A stretch of DNA of 64,000 nt from Elusimicrobiota bacterium (GCA_009778915.1 WRFH01000001.1:372001-436000), one strand, 5' to 3'. Shown: positions 20,362-29,656, numbered from the stretch's first letter. The notes: generated by a model from the letters alone, not told the origin. Made by a program: numbers and translations.

Positions 20362-21611
20362 TTTCTTATGTGTCCTTCGCCTTTTACTTTATATTTAAAC
20401 GTCGTCAGCTGTTCCAGCGCAACCGGCCCGCGCGCGTGCAGGCGGCCCGTCGCGATGCCTATTTCACCGCCGAAGCCGAACTCTCCTCCGTCGCAAAACT
20501 GCGTGGACGCGTTATGCATGACGACCGCGCTGTCGACGGAGTTTAAAAATTCTTCCGCCGCCTTCGCGTCGCTTGTAATGATGCTTTCCGTGTGGGAGGA
20601 GCCGTATTTTGCTATATGCTCCGCCGCCCCTTTTACGCCGTCAACCTGTTTGGCGGAAATAATCGCGTCTAAGAACTCAGTACCGAAATCCGTAGGCGCG
20701 GCGGGTTTTACTTTCGGGTTTAATTTTTGGACAAAGGCGTCGCCGCGCACTTCGCAGCCGGAGGCAATCAGCGCGTCGATTATTTTTTTTGCGCTGTCTT
20801 CGGGCAGCGCTTTGTCAAGCAACAGTGTTTCCGTCGCGCCGCAGATGGAAGTTCTGCGCATTTTGGCGTTTACGACAACCTTAGCCGCCATGTCGATATC
20901 CGCATTTTTCTCGACGAAAGTGTGGCATATGCCGTTTAAATGTTTGAAGGTCGGTATGCGGGTTTCTTTGCTTACGCGTTCTATTAAACTTTTACCGCCG
21001 CGCGGGATTATCACGTCAATCAAATCGTCGAGTTTTAAAAGTTCTCCGACGGCGTCGCGCGATTTTGACGGCACCATCTGCGCGCACTCCGGCGGTAAGC
21101 CTGCCCTTTTCAAACCTTCCTGCAAACACTGCCAAATCGCGTAGGATGAGTTAAACGCGTCCGCGCCGCCGCGCAGAATTACCGCGTTGCCGGATTTTAT
21201 GCACAGCGCGGCAGCGTCGGCGGTGACATTCGGGCGGGATTCGTAAATTACGCACAGCACGCCCAGCGGCACGCTTACTCTTTCTATTTTGAAACCTGCG
21301 GGCGCAGTCCAGCTTTTTAAAATTTTGCCGACGGTGTCCTCAAGCGTTGCGATTTGTTTTAAGCTTTCGGCCATCGCGTCGATGCGGGCGGCCGTCAGCG
21401 TCATGCGTTCGCGCACCGGCGCGGGGACGGAACAATTTAATGACTCCAGGTCCTGCTCGTTGGCCTGTAAAATTTTTTGTTTGTTTTTAATAATTTCTTC
21501 GGCGGCAAAATTTAACGCCGCGTCTTTTTGCGCGCGCTGCGCGACAGCCAAAACCGGAAAAGCATTTTTGGCCGCAACTACGATTTGTCTTATTTCTTCT
21601 TGTAGATTCAT
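20358..21611 (-). CDS. proA: Glutamate-5-semialdehyde dehydrogenase
   Basis: VPLGVLCVIYESRPNVTADAAALCIKSGNAVILRGG, VIIPRGGKSLIERV, STQFCDGGEFGFGGEIGIATGRLHARGPVALEQLTTFKY. Confidence 0.95.
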   Translation of the reverse strand: MNLQEEIRQIVVAAKNAFPVLAVAQRAQKDAALNFAAEEIIKNKQKILQANEQDLESLNCSVPAPVRERMTLTAARIDAMAESLKQIATLEDTVGKILKSWTAPAGFKIERVSVPLGVLCVIYESRPNVTADAAALCIKSGNAVILRGGADAFNSSYAIWQCLQEGLKRAGLPPECAQMVPSKSRDAVGELLKLDDLIDVIIPRGGKSLIERVSKETRIPTFKHLNGICHTFVEKNADIDMAAKVVVNAKMRRTSICGATETLLLDKALPEDSAKKIIDALIASGCEVRGDAFVQKLNPKVKPAAPTDFGTEFLDAIISAKQVDGVKGAAEHIAKYGSSHTESIITSDAKAAEEFLNSVDSAVVMHNASTQFCDGGEFGFGGEIGIATGRLHARGPVALEQLTTFKYKVKGEGHIRK

Positions 21612-21612
21612 A

Positions 21613-22413
21613 TTATTTAGGCACGAACCACGTGCATTTTTCCCCGGCGGAAAGCCTGGCCAGGGGATATTGCGCTTTGCCGTGCATGATTACCATTTTG
21701 CAGCCGGCTTCAAGACACATTTTGCCGGCCATTATTTTTGTAACCATGCCGCCGGAGGCCAAAGGGTTTTTGCTGCTTTCGGCCATAGCCTCTATTTCCG
21801 GCGTGATTTCCGTTATCAGCGGTATAAATTTAGCGTCTTTATTTGTTTTGGGATCTTTGTCGTAAAGGCCGTCAATGTCCGAAAATAAAAATAAAATATC
21901 AGCCCCCGTCATGCGGGCCACGATTGCGCCCAGGCGGTCATTGTCCCCGAATTTAATTTCTTCCGTAGCCACTACGTCATTTTCATTTATGACGGGAACA
22001 ACGCCCATGTCAAGCAGCACGGACATTGTGTTTACGGCGTTTTGGTATCCTTCTTTATTTTTGGGATCGGTAGTGTAACGGGTTAGCAAAACCTGCGCGA
22101 CTTTTATTTTTTTAATATTAAAAATCGTCTGGAACAGCGATGACAGCGATACCTGCCCCACGGCGGAGGCCGCCTGCTTCTGCGCCAGAGACAGCGGTTT
22201 GTTGCCGAGATTTAAAATGCCTCTACCCAATGCTATCGCGCCCGACGATACTATGACGGGCTTTATTCCCAGGGAAATAAGTTCTTTGCACTCTTCCGCG
22301 AGGGAGTCTATCCAGTCGGTGCGCGCGCCGTCTTCGCCGTATACCAGCGACGAACCGAGTTTAAAGACGACTATTTTACAGCGTTTAAAAATGTCTTCCT
22401 GTTTTATCTTCAT
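21613..22413 (-). CDS. proB: Glutamate 5-kinase (no PUA domain)
   Basis: IVVFKLGSSLV, VSSGAIALGRG, VVPVINENDVVATEEIKFGDNDRLGAIVA; 266 aa, ends after kinase domain. Confidence 0.93.
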   Translation of the reverse strand: MKIKQEDIFKRCKIVVFKLGSSLVYGEDGARTDWIDSLAEECKELISLGIKPVIVSSGAIALGRGILNLGNKPLSLAQKQAASAVGQVSLSSLFQTIFNIKKIKVAQVLLTRYTTDPKNKEGYQNAVNTMSVLLDMGVVPVINENDVVATEEIKFGDNDRLGAIVARMTGADILFLFSDIDGLYDKDPKTNKDAKFIPLITEITPEIEAMAESSKNPLASGGMVTKIMAGKMCLEAGCKMVIMHGKAQYPLARLSAGEKCTWFVPK

Positions 22414-22453
22414 ATATATATTATAGGATATTGTACCCCGTCCTCCGAATGGC

Positions 22454-22623
22454 TTTCCTCTCCCCTTGCGGGAGAGGACACAGGTGAGGGGTTATGAACA
22501 CAACATGTACACAAATATACCGCCGTAACCGGTTGGAAAAACTCAGCGCAACTCTGGAACTTTTTTCCCTGGCTATCGCTTACCACTCACCCCAGCCCCT
22601 CTCCCGCAAGGGGCGAGGGGAAA
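22454..22623. repeat. Inverted-repeat intergenic element (CCTCTCCCGCAAGGGG type)
   Basis: 22454-22494 and 22585-22623 are imperfect inverted copies around CCTCTCCCGCAAGGGG; each arm is itself a hairpin. Confidence 0.85.
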
Positions 22624-22687
22624 TACACTTTATAGAAAACAAAATTCAAAAGTCAATACCCTTTTTCGAGATGTTTCAAAATAGGAC

Positions 22688-22717
22688 TTGCTTTTTACGT
22701 TTAAAACTTTCTACAAT
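22688..22717 (+). promoter_or_regulatory. Candidate sigma70 promoter of outer-membrane protein gene
   Basis: TTGCTT-18 bp-TACAAT, ~40 bp before ATG; AGGACT/AGTCCT inverted repeat flanks it. Confidence 0.5.
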
Positions 22718-22757
22718 AATGAGGTAGTCCTAATAAACTTAGACAAGGAGAATTGTA

Positions 22758-24056
22758 ATGAGAAAATTACTAGGTGTAATTTTAGTGTTGGCTTTAGTAG
22801 CGGCTGCTGTGCCTGCTAGAGCTGACCTGCTCAGAAATGTAAGAACCAGCGGAGAAATTCAGGTGTTGGGCACGATGGACAGCAACGCCCCCGACCTCGC
22901 TGCCGGAACTTATAATAACTATTCTAACACTTCTGTAAGAGTTTTGTACGGCGTGAACGCCGGTCTTGCGGAAAATGTTAAAGCCAATTTAACTCTGGCT
23001 TATTATAATATGTGGGGTCAGGACACGCCGGATTTTGGCGGATTCACGCATAACGGCGCTTCTGTACAGAGCTATCTTAACAACGTAGACGTCGTCGAGG
23101 CCAACGTTGTGCTCAAAAATCTTTTCTGCTGCCTGGAAGCCAAAATCGGCCGCCAGTTCTACGGAGACGAAGACAGCGCTGTAATGTATTTCGGCCCGAA
23201 CCACTATAATTCCGAACAGAGAGACGCCAAACAGGCCATGTCGCTTGACGGCGTAAAACTTTCTTATGCCGGCGAAGCTTTGTCATGGGATTTCATCTAT
23301 GCTAAAGTAACCGAGATGTATTCCACCAACGTTACGAACCCGACAAACGCCAATGCCAACAATAACGATGACACTTCCCTGTTAGGCGCTGACGCGAAAT
23401 ATGCTTTTAGCGATAACTTCAAATTACAGGCCTATTTCTATCAGTTCAGGAATTTTATGAACTCCGGTTTTGCCAATGACCCTGCTAACCCGGGTTTAGG
23501 CGTTTTCCTGCCTGCCAATCCCGCGCAGGGAACATATTCGCCGGACGTCTATATGGGCATTTACGGCGTTAAACCGTCAGCCACTTTTGATAAGCTGAAC
23601 TTAGCGCTTGAATACGCCAGAAACGTCGGCGGCGACAAACCGTTTGACATGGACAAAAACGACATGTGGAAAGTTGACGCTTCACTCGACCTCGGCGCCT
23701 TTACGCCCAGAGCCCAGTTCTTCCGCGCCAACAACATACAGACCTTCGGCAACTACAGACCGGGTTTAATCATCGGCCAGTTTACGAACAATGCCGGCTT
23801 TATTTTCTCGGATACAGCCTTGTTTAACCTCGGCGTTGACATGAAATTCGCGTCTATCGACAAGTTCACATTCTCCCTGGATGGTTTTGATTTAAGAGAC
23901 AGAAACCTCCACGGCACGCCGACGCACGAAGCTGACGCGTGGGTTAAATACCAGATGAACAGAAACGTTGAACTTCACCTCGCGGGCGGTTTCACGCATA
24001 TTGCAAGCGTACCGAATACCTATAAAGTACAGACCGGTATGATAGTCCGCTTCTAA
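22758..24056 (+). CDS. Outer-membrane porin-like beta-barrel protein
   Basis: Signal peptide MRKLLGVILVLALVAAAVPARA; alternating amphipathic strands, C-terminal TYKVQTGMIVRF. Confidence 0.7.
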   Translation: MRKLLGVILVLALVAAAVPARADLLRNVRTSGEIQVLGTMDSNAPDLAAGTYNNYSNTSVRVLYGVNAGLAENVKANLTLAYYNMWGQDTPDFGGFTHNGASVQSYLNNVDVVEANVVLKNLFCCLEAKIGRQFYGDEDSAVMYFGPNHYNSEQRDAKQAMSLDGVKLSYAGEALSWDFIYAKVTEMYSTNVTNPTNANANNNDDTSLLGADAKYAFSDNFKLQAYFYQFRNFMNSGFANDPANPGLGVFLPANPAQGTYSPDVYMGIYGVKPSATFDKLNLALEYARNVGGDKPFDMDKNDMWKVDASLDLGAFTPRAQFFRANNIQTFGNYRPGLIIGQFTNNAGFIFSDTALFNLGVDMKFASIDKFTFSLDGFDLRDRNLHGTPTHEADAWVKYQMNRNVELHLAGGFTHIASVPNTYKVQTGMIVRF

Positions 24057-24076
24057 TAGCTTAGTTTTAAAGCAAT

Positions 24077-24107
24077 AAAAAACCCGCTCGAAAGAGCGGG
24101 TTTTTTT
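24077..24107 (+). terminator. Rho-independent terminator
   Basis: AACCCGCTCgaaaGAGCGGGTT then T7. Confidence 0.88.
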
Positions 24108-24118
24108 GTATTCTCTGA

Positions 24119-24353
24119 GGAGTGATTTTCCTAGAAAATCACACTTATATCACAACGCCTGCGGCTGAGGCGCTCCGCGATTTCTCCTGTGTCGCTCCCT
24201 TCGGTCGCTTGGCGGGGGGTTAAAAATTTCTTCGACTTTTGAGCGCTTTTTTATTTTTATGGCCCTCACCGTACGCTTCGCCTTAAGTACTTGGTCGGGC
24301 CATAAAAATAAAAAATCATCTCAAAATCCTGTGGAATTTTTCCTACGGACGAC
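24119..24353 (+). repeat. Palindromic intergenic element B
   Basis: Second copy of element A; stem 24248-24265 perfectly complementary to 24298-24315 but different in sequence from element A stem. Confidence 0.92.
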
Positions 24354-24424
24354 CGGGATACGGCACTGCCCGACACGACACGGCAACGATATTGCCACGG
24401 CTGGATAAAGACTATAAACCAATT

Positions 24425-24515
24425 CGCGCGCCGTGAGGCGCGCTCTTTTCCCATCGCCGTCGGCGATGGGAAAACACAACACGGCCCCGCAAACATTTGC
24501 GGGGCCGTGTTGTGC
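24425..24515. repeat. Three consecutive perfect hairpins (probable terminator/structured region for the minus-strand GT gene)
   Basis: GCGCGCC-gtga-GGCGCGC; CCCATCGCCG-t-CGGCGATGGG; CACAACACGGCCCCGCAAA-ca-TTTGCGGGGCCGTGTTGTG. Confidence 0.82.
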
Positions 24516-24536
24516 ATCAGTTCAAGCTGCCGTTTG

Positions 24537-26078
24537 TCAAATCACTTTATTTTCTTGCAGCATTTCTTTGGCGTTTTTGAAAACTTCTTCCACCGTTATG
24601 TCGTTCATGCATTTGAAATGGCCCTGCGGGCATTTTTTGCCGCCGTGCAAAGCGCACGGACGGCATTCCAAACCTTTGACTTCAATCACGCGGTGCCCTT
24701 TGCCGTACGGGAAGAAACCGAGCTCCTTTGTCGTCGGGCCGAATATAGCCAGCGTCGGCACGCCGAACGCCGTCGCTATATGCATGGGGCCGGAATCATT
24801 GGTTATAAAAAGTTTGAAGTGGCGCATTAAAGCCATCAAATCAGTCAGACTTGTTTTGCCGGCTAAATCAGTCGTGTCCCCGCCTGAGGCGTGGCGTATT
24901 CTTTCGCCGAGGTCGGCGTCTTTACCGCCGCCCACGATGACGCAGGCAAGGCCCAGTTCTTTTTGTACGCGCTTCAGCAGTTCGGCGTATTTATCTTCGG
25001 GCCAGCACTTTGTAGGCCACGCGGAACCGGGGTGCACGCCTATTAAAATTTTGCCTTCAAGATTATAATCCTTGAGCAGCCGCGCGACGTTTTCGTCCGG
25101 CGTGGGGATTGATTTCAGGTTAAGTTCCTCCGCCTGGAATTTTTCTTTTACAATACCGCTGAGCAGGTTCAAATTGCGTTCCGCGTCATGTATCATCCAA
25201 GAGAAAGGGACGGTTTTCGTGTATAAAAATTTTCCTTCGCTGGACGAAAACCCTATGCGTATAGGCACGCCGGAAAGATACGCGGTAAGCGCGCTCCTGA
25301 AACTGCGGTGCGGCACCAGCAGGATGTCGATATTTCTTTTTTTAATTTCGGCGGCGGTCCTGAAAACGTCGGTAATTTTTTTCAAACCTTTTTTGCGGTT
25401 TAAAATCACTTCGGAAACTTCCGGCATATGTTTGAAAATTGATTCCGTTTCCGGCCGCGTGATGACTATAATTTTCGCGTCCGGGAACATTTTCGCGGTC
25501 TTTGCCACAAGCGGCGTAGTCAGCACGGAGTCCCCTATAAACGACGTCTGAAAAATGCCTATTTTTTCAATTTTTTTACTTTCGGGTATGACGGCGTTTT
25601 TGTACGCCCAGTCGGACAGCGCGGGCTCTTTATAAACTATCGGCACGTCCCAGGCTTTCAGCGCGTCCAGATATTTGTCCAGCGTGTGTTTTTCAAGCTC
25701 AGGGCTCTGCTTGCGGTATTTTACGTACAGGCGCCGCGCGACGGTGTTTTTATTGTATTTGACTTTATTCGGTATGCCGGACAGCGCGGCTATGGACATG
25801 CTTCTGAAATTTGAGTGCAGGTCGAGCAGGTGGGTAAAATGTTTTTTCTTAATTTCGTTGGCTGTGGCAAGGTTGCTGCTTTTAAGCGTAATAATTTCGT
25901 CGATATCCGGATGGCCGGCCAGAACGTCCGCAAACTGTTTTTTGACAAGCAGCGCGATATGGCTGTTAGGCCATTTTGCTTTTAAATTTTTATAGACGGG
26001 GGAAGATAACACAATGTCGCCCAGAGAGGACAGGCGGATAACTAAGATTTTCGGTTTTTCATTTATGTGTTCGCTCAT
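24537..26078 (-). CDS. Glycosyltransferase family 9 (ADP-heptose:LPS heptosyltransferase-like) with duplicated N-terminal half
   Basis: Two RLSSLGDIVLSSPVYKNLK / QTSFIGDSVLTTPLVAKT starts; C-terminal GVHPGSAWPTKCWPEDKYAELL, FITNDSGPMHIATAFGVPTLAIFGPT. Confidence 0.88.
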   Translation of the reverse strand: MSEHINEKPKILVIRLSSLGDIVLSSPVYKNLKAKWPNSHIALLVKKQFADVLAGHPDIDEIITLKSSNLATANEIKKKHFTHLLDLHSNFRSMSIAALSGIPNKVKYNKNTVARRLYVKYRKQSPELEKHTLDKYLDALKAWDVPIVYKEPALSDWAYKNAVIPESKKIEKIGIFQTSFIGDSVLTTPLVAKTAKMFPDAKIIVITRPETESIFKHMPEVSEVILNRKKGLKKITDVFRTAAEIKKRNIDILLVPHRSFRSALTAYLSGVPIRIGFSSSEGKFLYTKTVPFSWMIHDAERNLNLLSGIVKEKFQAEELNLKSIPTPDENVARLLKDYNLEGKILIGVHPGSAWPTKCWPEDKYAELLKRVQKELGLACVIVGGGKDADLGERIRHASGGDTTDLAGKTSLTDLMALMRHFKLFITNDSGPMHIATAFGVPTLAIFGPTTKELGFFPYGKGHRVIEVKGLECRPCALHGGKKCPQGHFKCMNDITVEEVFKNAKEMLQENKVI

Positions 26079-27339
26079 AATTTCTGATTAACTCCATAGT
26101 TTTAGCCGTCGCGCCCTGAAAGGAACGTGCAGTTCTTAAAGCGGCGCCGGCCATTTGGTTTAAAGCGTTTTTGTCTTTGGAAATTTGGATAACGACATCT
26201 GCAAAATTTTGTTTGTCCACCGCGCGCGCCGCGCCGTTTTTGAGCAGCGCGTCCGCCGTGTCCGGCGTGTTATAGACGTACGGGCCGAATAAAACCGGTT
26301 TTGAAAGTATAGCCGGTTCAAGCAGGTTGTGCCCGCCTTTTTTAGCTATCGTGCCGCCGACAAAAGCTATATCCCCCGCCGCGTAAAAAGACGTCAGCCA
26401 GCCCATCGCGTCCGCAACCAGAACAGCCGGGTCCCGTACTCCGTTTTCATGCGACAGCATATTATATGTTACGCCGGATTTTTTGAGGGCGTCTATAATC
26501 GCGGTTTTTCTTTCAAGGTGGCGCGGGGCTATTACCACGCGTATATTTTCTTTAGAAAATCTTTCCGCATTTTTAAAAATCAGTGTTTCTTCTTCAATAT
26601 GCGTGCTGCCGCAGACCAGAATTTTTTTGCCCTGCCAGTTTATTTTGTTAAAAAAATCTTTCACTTCCGCCGCGCGGGGGGGATTGGAACGCAGGTTGTC
26701 ATATTTAATATTGCCCGGCGCGTGCGCCGCTTCAGGACGCAGGCCGAGAGAGATATAACGCTGTTTAATCTCTTCGCTTTGCAGCGCGGCGAAGGAGACA
26801 TTTTTAAGCATCAGCCTGAAAAGCGGAGCCAGCAGTTTATATCTTTTCGCGCTCTTTGCCGACACGCGGCCGTTAATTATGCAGACCGGTATATTGTTGT
26901 TCTCGCAGGCCATGATATTGTTCGGCCACAATTCGCCTTCGACGATAAACAGCCTTACCGGTTTTACAAGTCTTACAAATTTGCGCGCCAGCGGATAAAA
27001 GTCAAAAGGGATAAGATAGACATTATCAACGTCCGGGTTTTTGAGGGCCGCGGCGCGGCCGGCCCACGTGTTGGTCGTGATTAAAACGGGTTTATTATAT
27101 AAATCTTTTAACTGTGGGATTATGGCCTGCATTGAATTAACTTCGCCGACGCTGGCGCAGTGCACCCAGACCGGCGTCGTAAAAAGTTCTGTATACGGAT
27201 AAAGTACAAAGCGTTCGCGCAGTTCTTCGCGCAGTTTTTTGAGGACGCCGCGGCGCGGCGATATAAAAAAGAAAACCAGCACCGCCAAGGCGCCCAGCGG
27301 CGACAGAAAATTGAGCAGAATAAGCAAAAAATAGCCCAT
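26059..27339 (-). CDS. waaA: 3-deoxy-D-manno-octulosonic acid transferase
   Basis: VWVHCASVGEVNSMQAII, LFIVEGELWPNNI, IINGRVSAKSAKRYK, AFVGGTIAKKGGHNLLEPA. Confidence 0.93.
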   Translation of the reverse strand: MGYFLLILLNFLSPLGALAVLVFFFISPRRGVLKKLREELRERFVLYPYTELFTTPVWVHCASVGEVNSMQAIIPQLKDLYNKPVLITTNTWAGRAAALKNPDVDNVYLIPFDFYPLARKFVRLVKPVRLFIVEGELWPNNIMACENNNIPVCIINGRVSAKSAKRYKLLAPLFRLMLKNVSFAALQSEEIKQRYISLGLRPEAAHAPGNIKYDNLRSNPPRAAEVKDFFNKINWQGKKILVCGSTHIEEETLIFKNAERFSKENIRVVIAPRHLERKTAIIDALKKSGVTYNMLSHENGVRDPAVLVADAMGWLTSFYAAGDIAFVGGTIAKKGGHNLLEPAILSKPVLFGPYVYNTPDTADALLKNGAARAVDKQNFADVVIQISKDKNALNQMAGAALRTARSFQGATAKTMELIRNYERTHK

Positions 27340-27357
27340 ATTTTTAATTATATAATA

Positions 27358-27386
27358 TTGACACAAAAGAATAATGATAATATACT
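27358..27386 (+). promoter_or_regulatory. Near-consensus sigma70 promoter
   Basis: TTGACA-17 bp-TATACT, 20 bp upstream of ATG 27406. Confidence 0.75.
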
Positions 27387-27405
27387 CTTGATTAAGGAGA
27401 TTCTT

Positions 27406-28053
27406 ATGAAAAGCAGACTAATTATGTCAGCAATTTTTTGTTTCGCGGCCGCTTCCGTTTTTGCCGCTTATGTTTATACCGACGATAGTAAAACTACCGC
27501 GCAGGCTGATAATCAGCTGACGCAGACACAGCAGGCGCAAAGGGGCAGCTCCAGCTTACTATTCACCAACGGCGGAAAAGTAAGCGGCGGTTCCGCCAGT
27601 ACGATAAAACCGGGCAATGCGTCCGGAGGCATGTCAAGGTCCTCGTTTACTTCTATAACGACAGGCACTACCGGCGCAGACGGCACCTGCACGCCGTGCG
27701 ACTCTACGTGCCCGACGGGACAGGCAAGAACGTCCAACAGCTGTCAGGAGGACACCGGCGGCTGCTGCGTTACCAAAACGCTCTGCGCGGCGGTAACGTG
27801 CCAGACAGGTTATAAAAAAACAGGCAATACTTATGATACTGATATCGGCGGTTGCTGCGATTTGGTCGCCGCGCCCGCGTGTACCAGCCCTAAGGTGCTG
27901 GTTAACGGAGTCTGCAAAACGCCTTGTTTTAAAAAATGTCTTAGCGGGCAAGTAAGAAACCCGAAAGTCAATTATACAGAGGACGGTGAGTGCTGTATAG
28001 CTTGTGTTCCGAGCGGTACCGGCGCCCAATGCCTTCAGCTGGCTATAGATTAA
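27406..28053 (+). CDS. Exported Cys-rich repeat protein (paralog 1)
   Basis: Signal peptide MKSRLIMSAIFCFAAASVFA; repeats CxxC-x-TGQxRxxNxxxEDTGGCC; start set at ATG after AAGGAG RBS. Confidence 0.82.
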   Translation: MKSRLIMSAIFCFAAASVFAAYVYTDDSKTTAQADNQLTQTQQAQRGSSSLLFTNGGKVSGGSASTIKPGNASGGMSRSSFTSITTGTTGADGTCTPCDSTCPTGQARTSNSCQEDTGGCCVTKTLCAAVTCQTGYKKTGNTYDTDIGGCCDLVAAPACTSPKVLVNGVCKTPCFKKCLSGQVRNPKVNYTEDGECCIACVPSGTGAQCLQLAID

Positions 28054-28067
28054 ATAAGGAAATTCTT

Positions 28068-28742
28068 ATGAATAAAAGATTATTAATGTCAGCAGTTTTT
28101 TGTTTCGCGGCTGCTTCTGTTTTTGCCGCTTATGTTTATACCGACGACAGTAAAACTACCGCGGCGGTTGACAGCCAGCTGACGTCGTCAGAGAATAACC
28201 AAAGGGGCAAATCCGGCTTACTATTCACCAACGGCGGAAAAGTAGGCGGCGGTTCCGCCAGCACAATAAAACCTGGCAACGCGGCCGGCGGTATGAGGAG
28301 CTCTGTAACGTCTATAACTACGGGCTCTACAGGTACAACCGGTTCTGGCGGCGTCTGCACTCAGTGCACTGATACCACTTGTCCGACGACTCAGGTAAGA
28401 ACGGCCAACAACTGCGCTGAGGATACCGGCGGCTGCTGCGCGGACAAAACGCCATGCACGCGGACATCTTGCCAGACCGGATATATAAGAACAGGCAACA
28501 CTTATGCGGAAGATGTAGGCGGCTGCTGTGATTTGGCCGCGGCGCCAACGTGTATAAGCCCCAATGTACTCGTAAACGGACTCTGCAGAACGCCGTGTGC
28601 GGCCACCCGCGGTTGTCTTGCCGGATATGTAAAAAACCCGAACATTACTTACGCGGATGAGGGGAGCTGCTGTATCCTTTGTAACGGGACCGTTACCAGG
28701 ACAGGATGCGTGCAGACAACTACGAATACGCCAGCAAGATAA
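28068..28742 (+). CDS. Exported Cys-rich repeat protein (paralog 2)
   Basis: N-terminus nearly identical to 27406 product; same Cys-rich modules. Confidence 0.82.
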   Translation: MNKRLLMSAVFCFAAASVFAAYVYTDDSKTTAAVDSQLTSSENNQRGKSGLLFTNGGKVGGGSASTIKPGNAAGGMRSSVTSITTGSTGTTGSGGVCTQCTDTTCPTTQVRTANNCAEDTGGCCADKTPCTRTSCQTGYIRTGNTYAEDVGGCCDLAAAPTCISPNVLVNGLCRTPCAATRGCLAGYVKNPNITYADEGSCCILCNGTVTRTGCVQTTTNTPAR

Positions 28743-28763
28743 GTAAAATATAACTTATTTAAC

Positions 28764-28798
28764 AACCGCTCCGGCCTGAAAAACCGGGCGGTTTTTAT
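28764..28798 (+). terminator. Rho-independent terminator
   Basis: ACCGCTCCGG...CCGGGCGGT then T5. Confidence 0.75.
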
Positions 28799-28828
28799 TT
28801 AAGCGGCATAAAATGCTATTATGTTTTT

Positions 28829-29656
28829 ATGAATAAAACCATCAAAATCGCGGATATAAAAGTAGCCAATGATTTGCCGCTTGTCTATATAGGCGGCACG
28901 TGTATTATTGAAAGCGAACAGCATTACACGCAGTCGTCTAGAGACATTAAACAAATAGTCGAAGGCCAAGGCGCGCGGTTTATTTTAAAAGCGTCTTTTG
29001 ATAAGGCCAACAGGACGTCCGTTTCCGCTTTCCGCGGACCGGGCATGGGCGAAGGTCTGCGGATTTTGGACAATGTAAGAACGGCGCTGAAAGTTCCTGT
29101 CTCCGTCGACGTGCATGAGCCGTGGCAGGCCGAAGAAGCCGCCGGCGTGGCCGACATTTTACAGATTCCGGCTTTTCTCTGCCGTCAGACGGATTTACTC
29201 TTGGCGTGCGGAGCCACGGGTAAAATTGTAAACGTCAAAAAAGGCCAGTTTCTCGCGCCGCAGGGCGTTGAGAATATTATTAAAAAAATTGAGTCCACCG
29301 GCAATAAAAAAATTATGCTGACGGAACGCGGTTTCAGTTTCGGTTACGGCGATTTGGTCGTCGACATGCGCTCGCTCGCCATCATGAAACAGTTCGGTTA
29401 CCCCGTGATTCTGGACGCGACGCATTCCGTGCAAAAACCCGGCGGTCTGGGCAACGCGACGGGCGGGGATTCCAAGTTTGCGCCTGTGCTGGCAAAATGC
29501 GCCGCCGCCGTAGGAATAGCCGGAATATTTTTTGAGGCGCACCCGAACCCGGAATGCGCTTTGTCCGACGGGCCAAACTCGCTCAGATATCCGGAACTTA
29601 AAAAAATGGTTAAAGAAACAATGGCCATTGACGCGCTGGTTAAAAAATTTAAATGA
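28829..29656 (+). CDS. kdsA: 3-deoxy-8-phosphooctulonate synthase
   Basis: YIGGTCIIES, FRGPGMGEGLRIL, DILQIPAFLCRQTDLLLA, DATHSVQKPGG. Confidence 0.94.
   Translation: MNKTIKIADIKVANDLPLVYIGGTCIIESEQHYTQSSRDIKQIVEGQGARFILKASFDKANRTSVSAFRGPGMGEGLRILDNVRTALKVPVSVDVHEPWQAEEAAGVADILQIPAFLCRQTDLLLACGATGKIVNVKKGQFLAPQGVENIIKKIESTGNKKIMLTERGFSFGYGDLVVDMRSLAIMKQFGYPVILDATHSVQKPGGLGNATGGDSKFAPVLAKCAAAVGIAGIFFEAHPNPECALSDGPNSLRYPELKKMVKETMAIDALVKKFK

Noticed and set aside
20368-21144. 258-aa antisense ORF inside proA
   Set aside because: Antisense to strongly conserved proA; Ser/Ala-rich shadow translation.
22494-22727. 77-aa ORF with SPQPLSRKGRGE
   Set aside because: Spurious translation of the inverted-repeat element and the following promoter.
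24433-25068. 211-aa plus-strand ORF
   Set aside because: Begins in the hairpin cluster and then runs antisense to the GT9 gene.
26329-27084. 251-aa antisense ORF inside waaA
   Set aside because: Shadow ORF; no domain, opposite strand is confident waaA.
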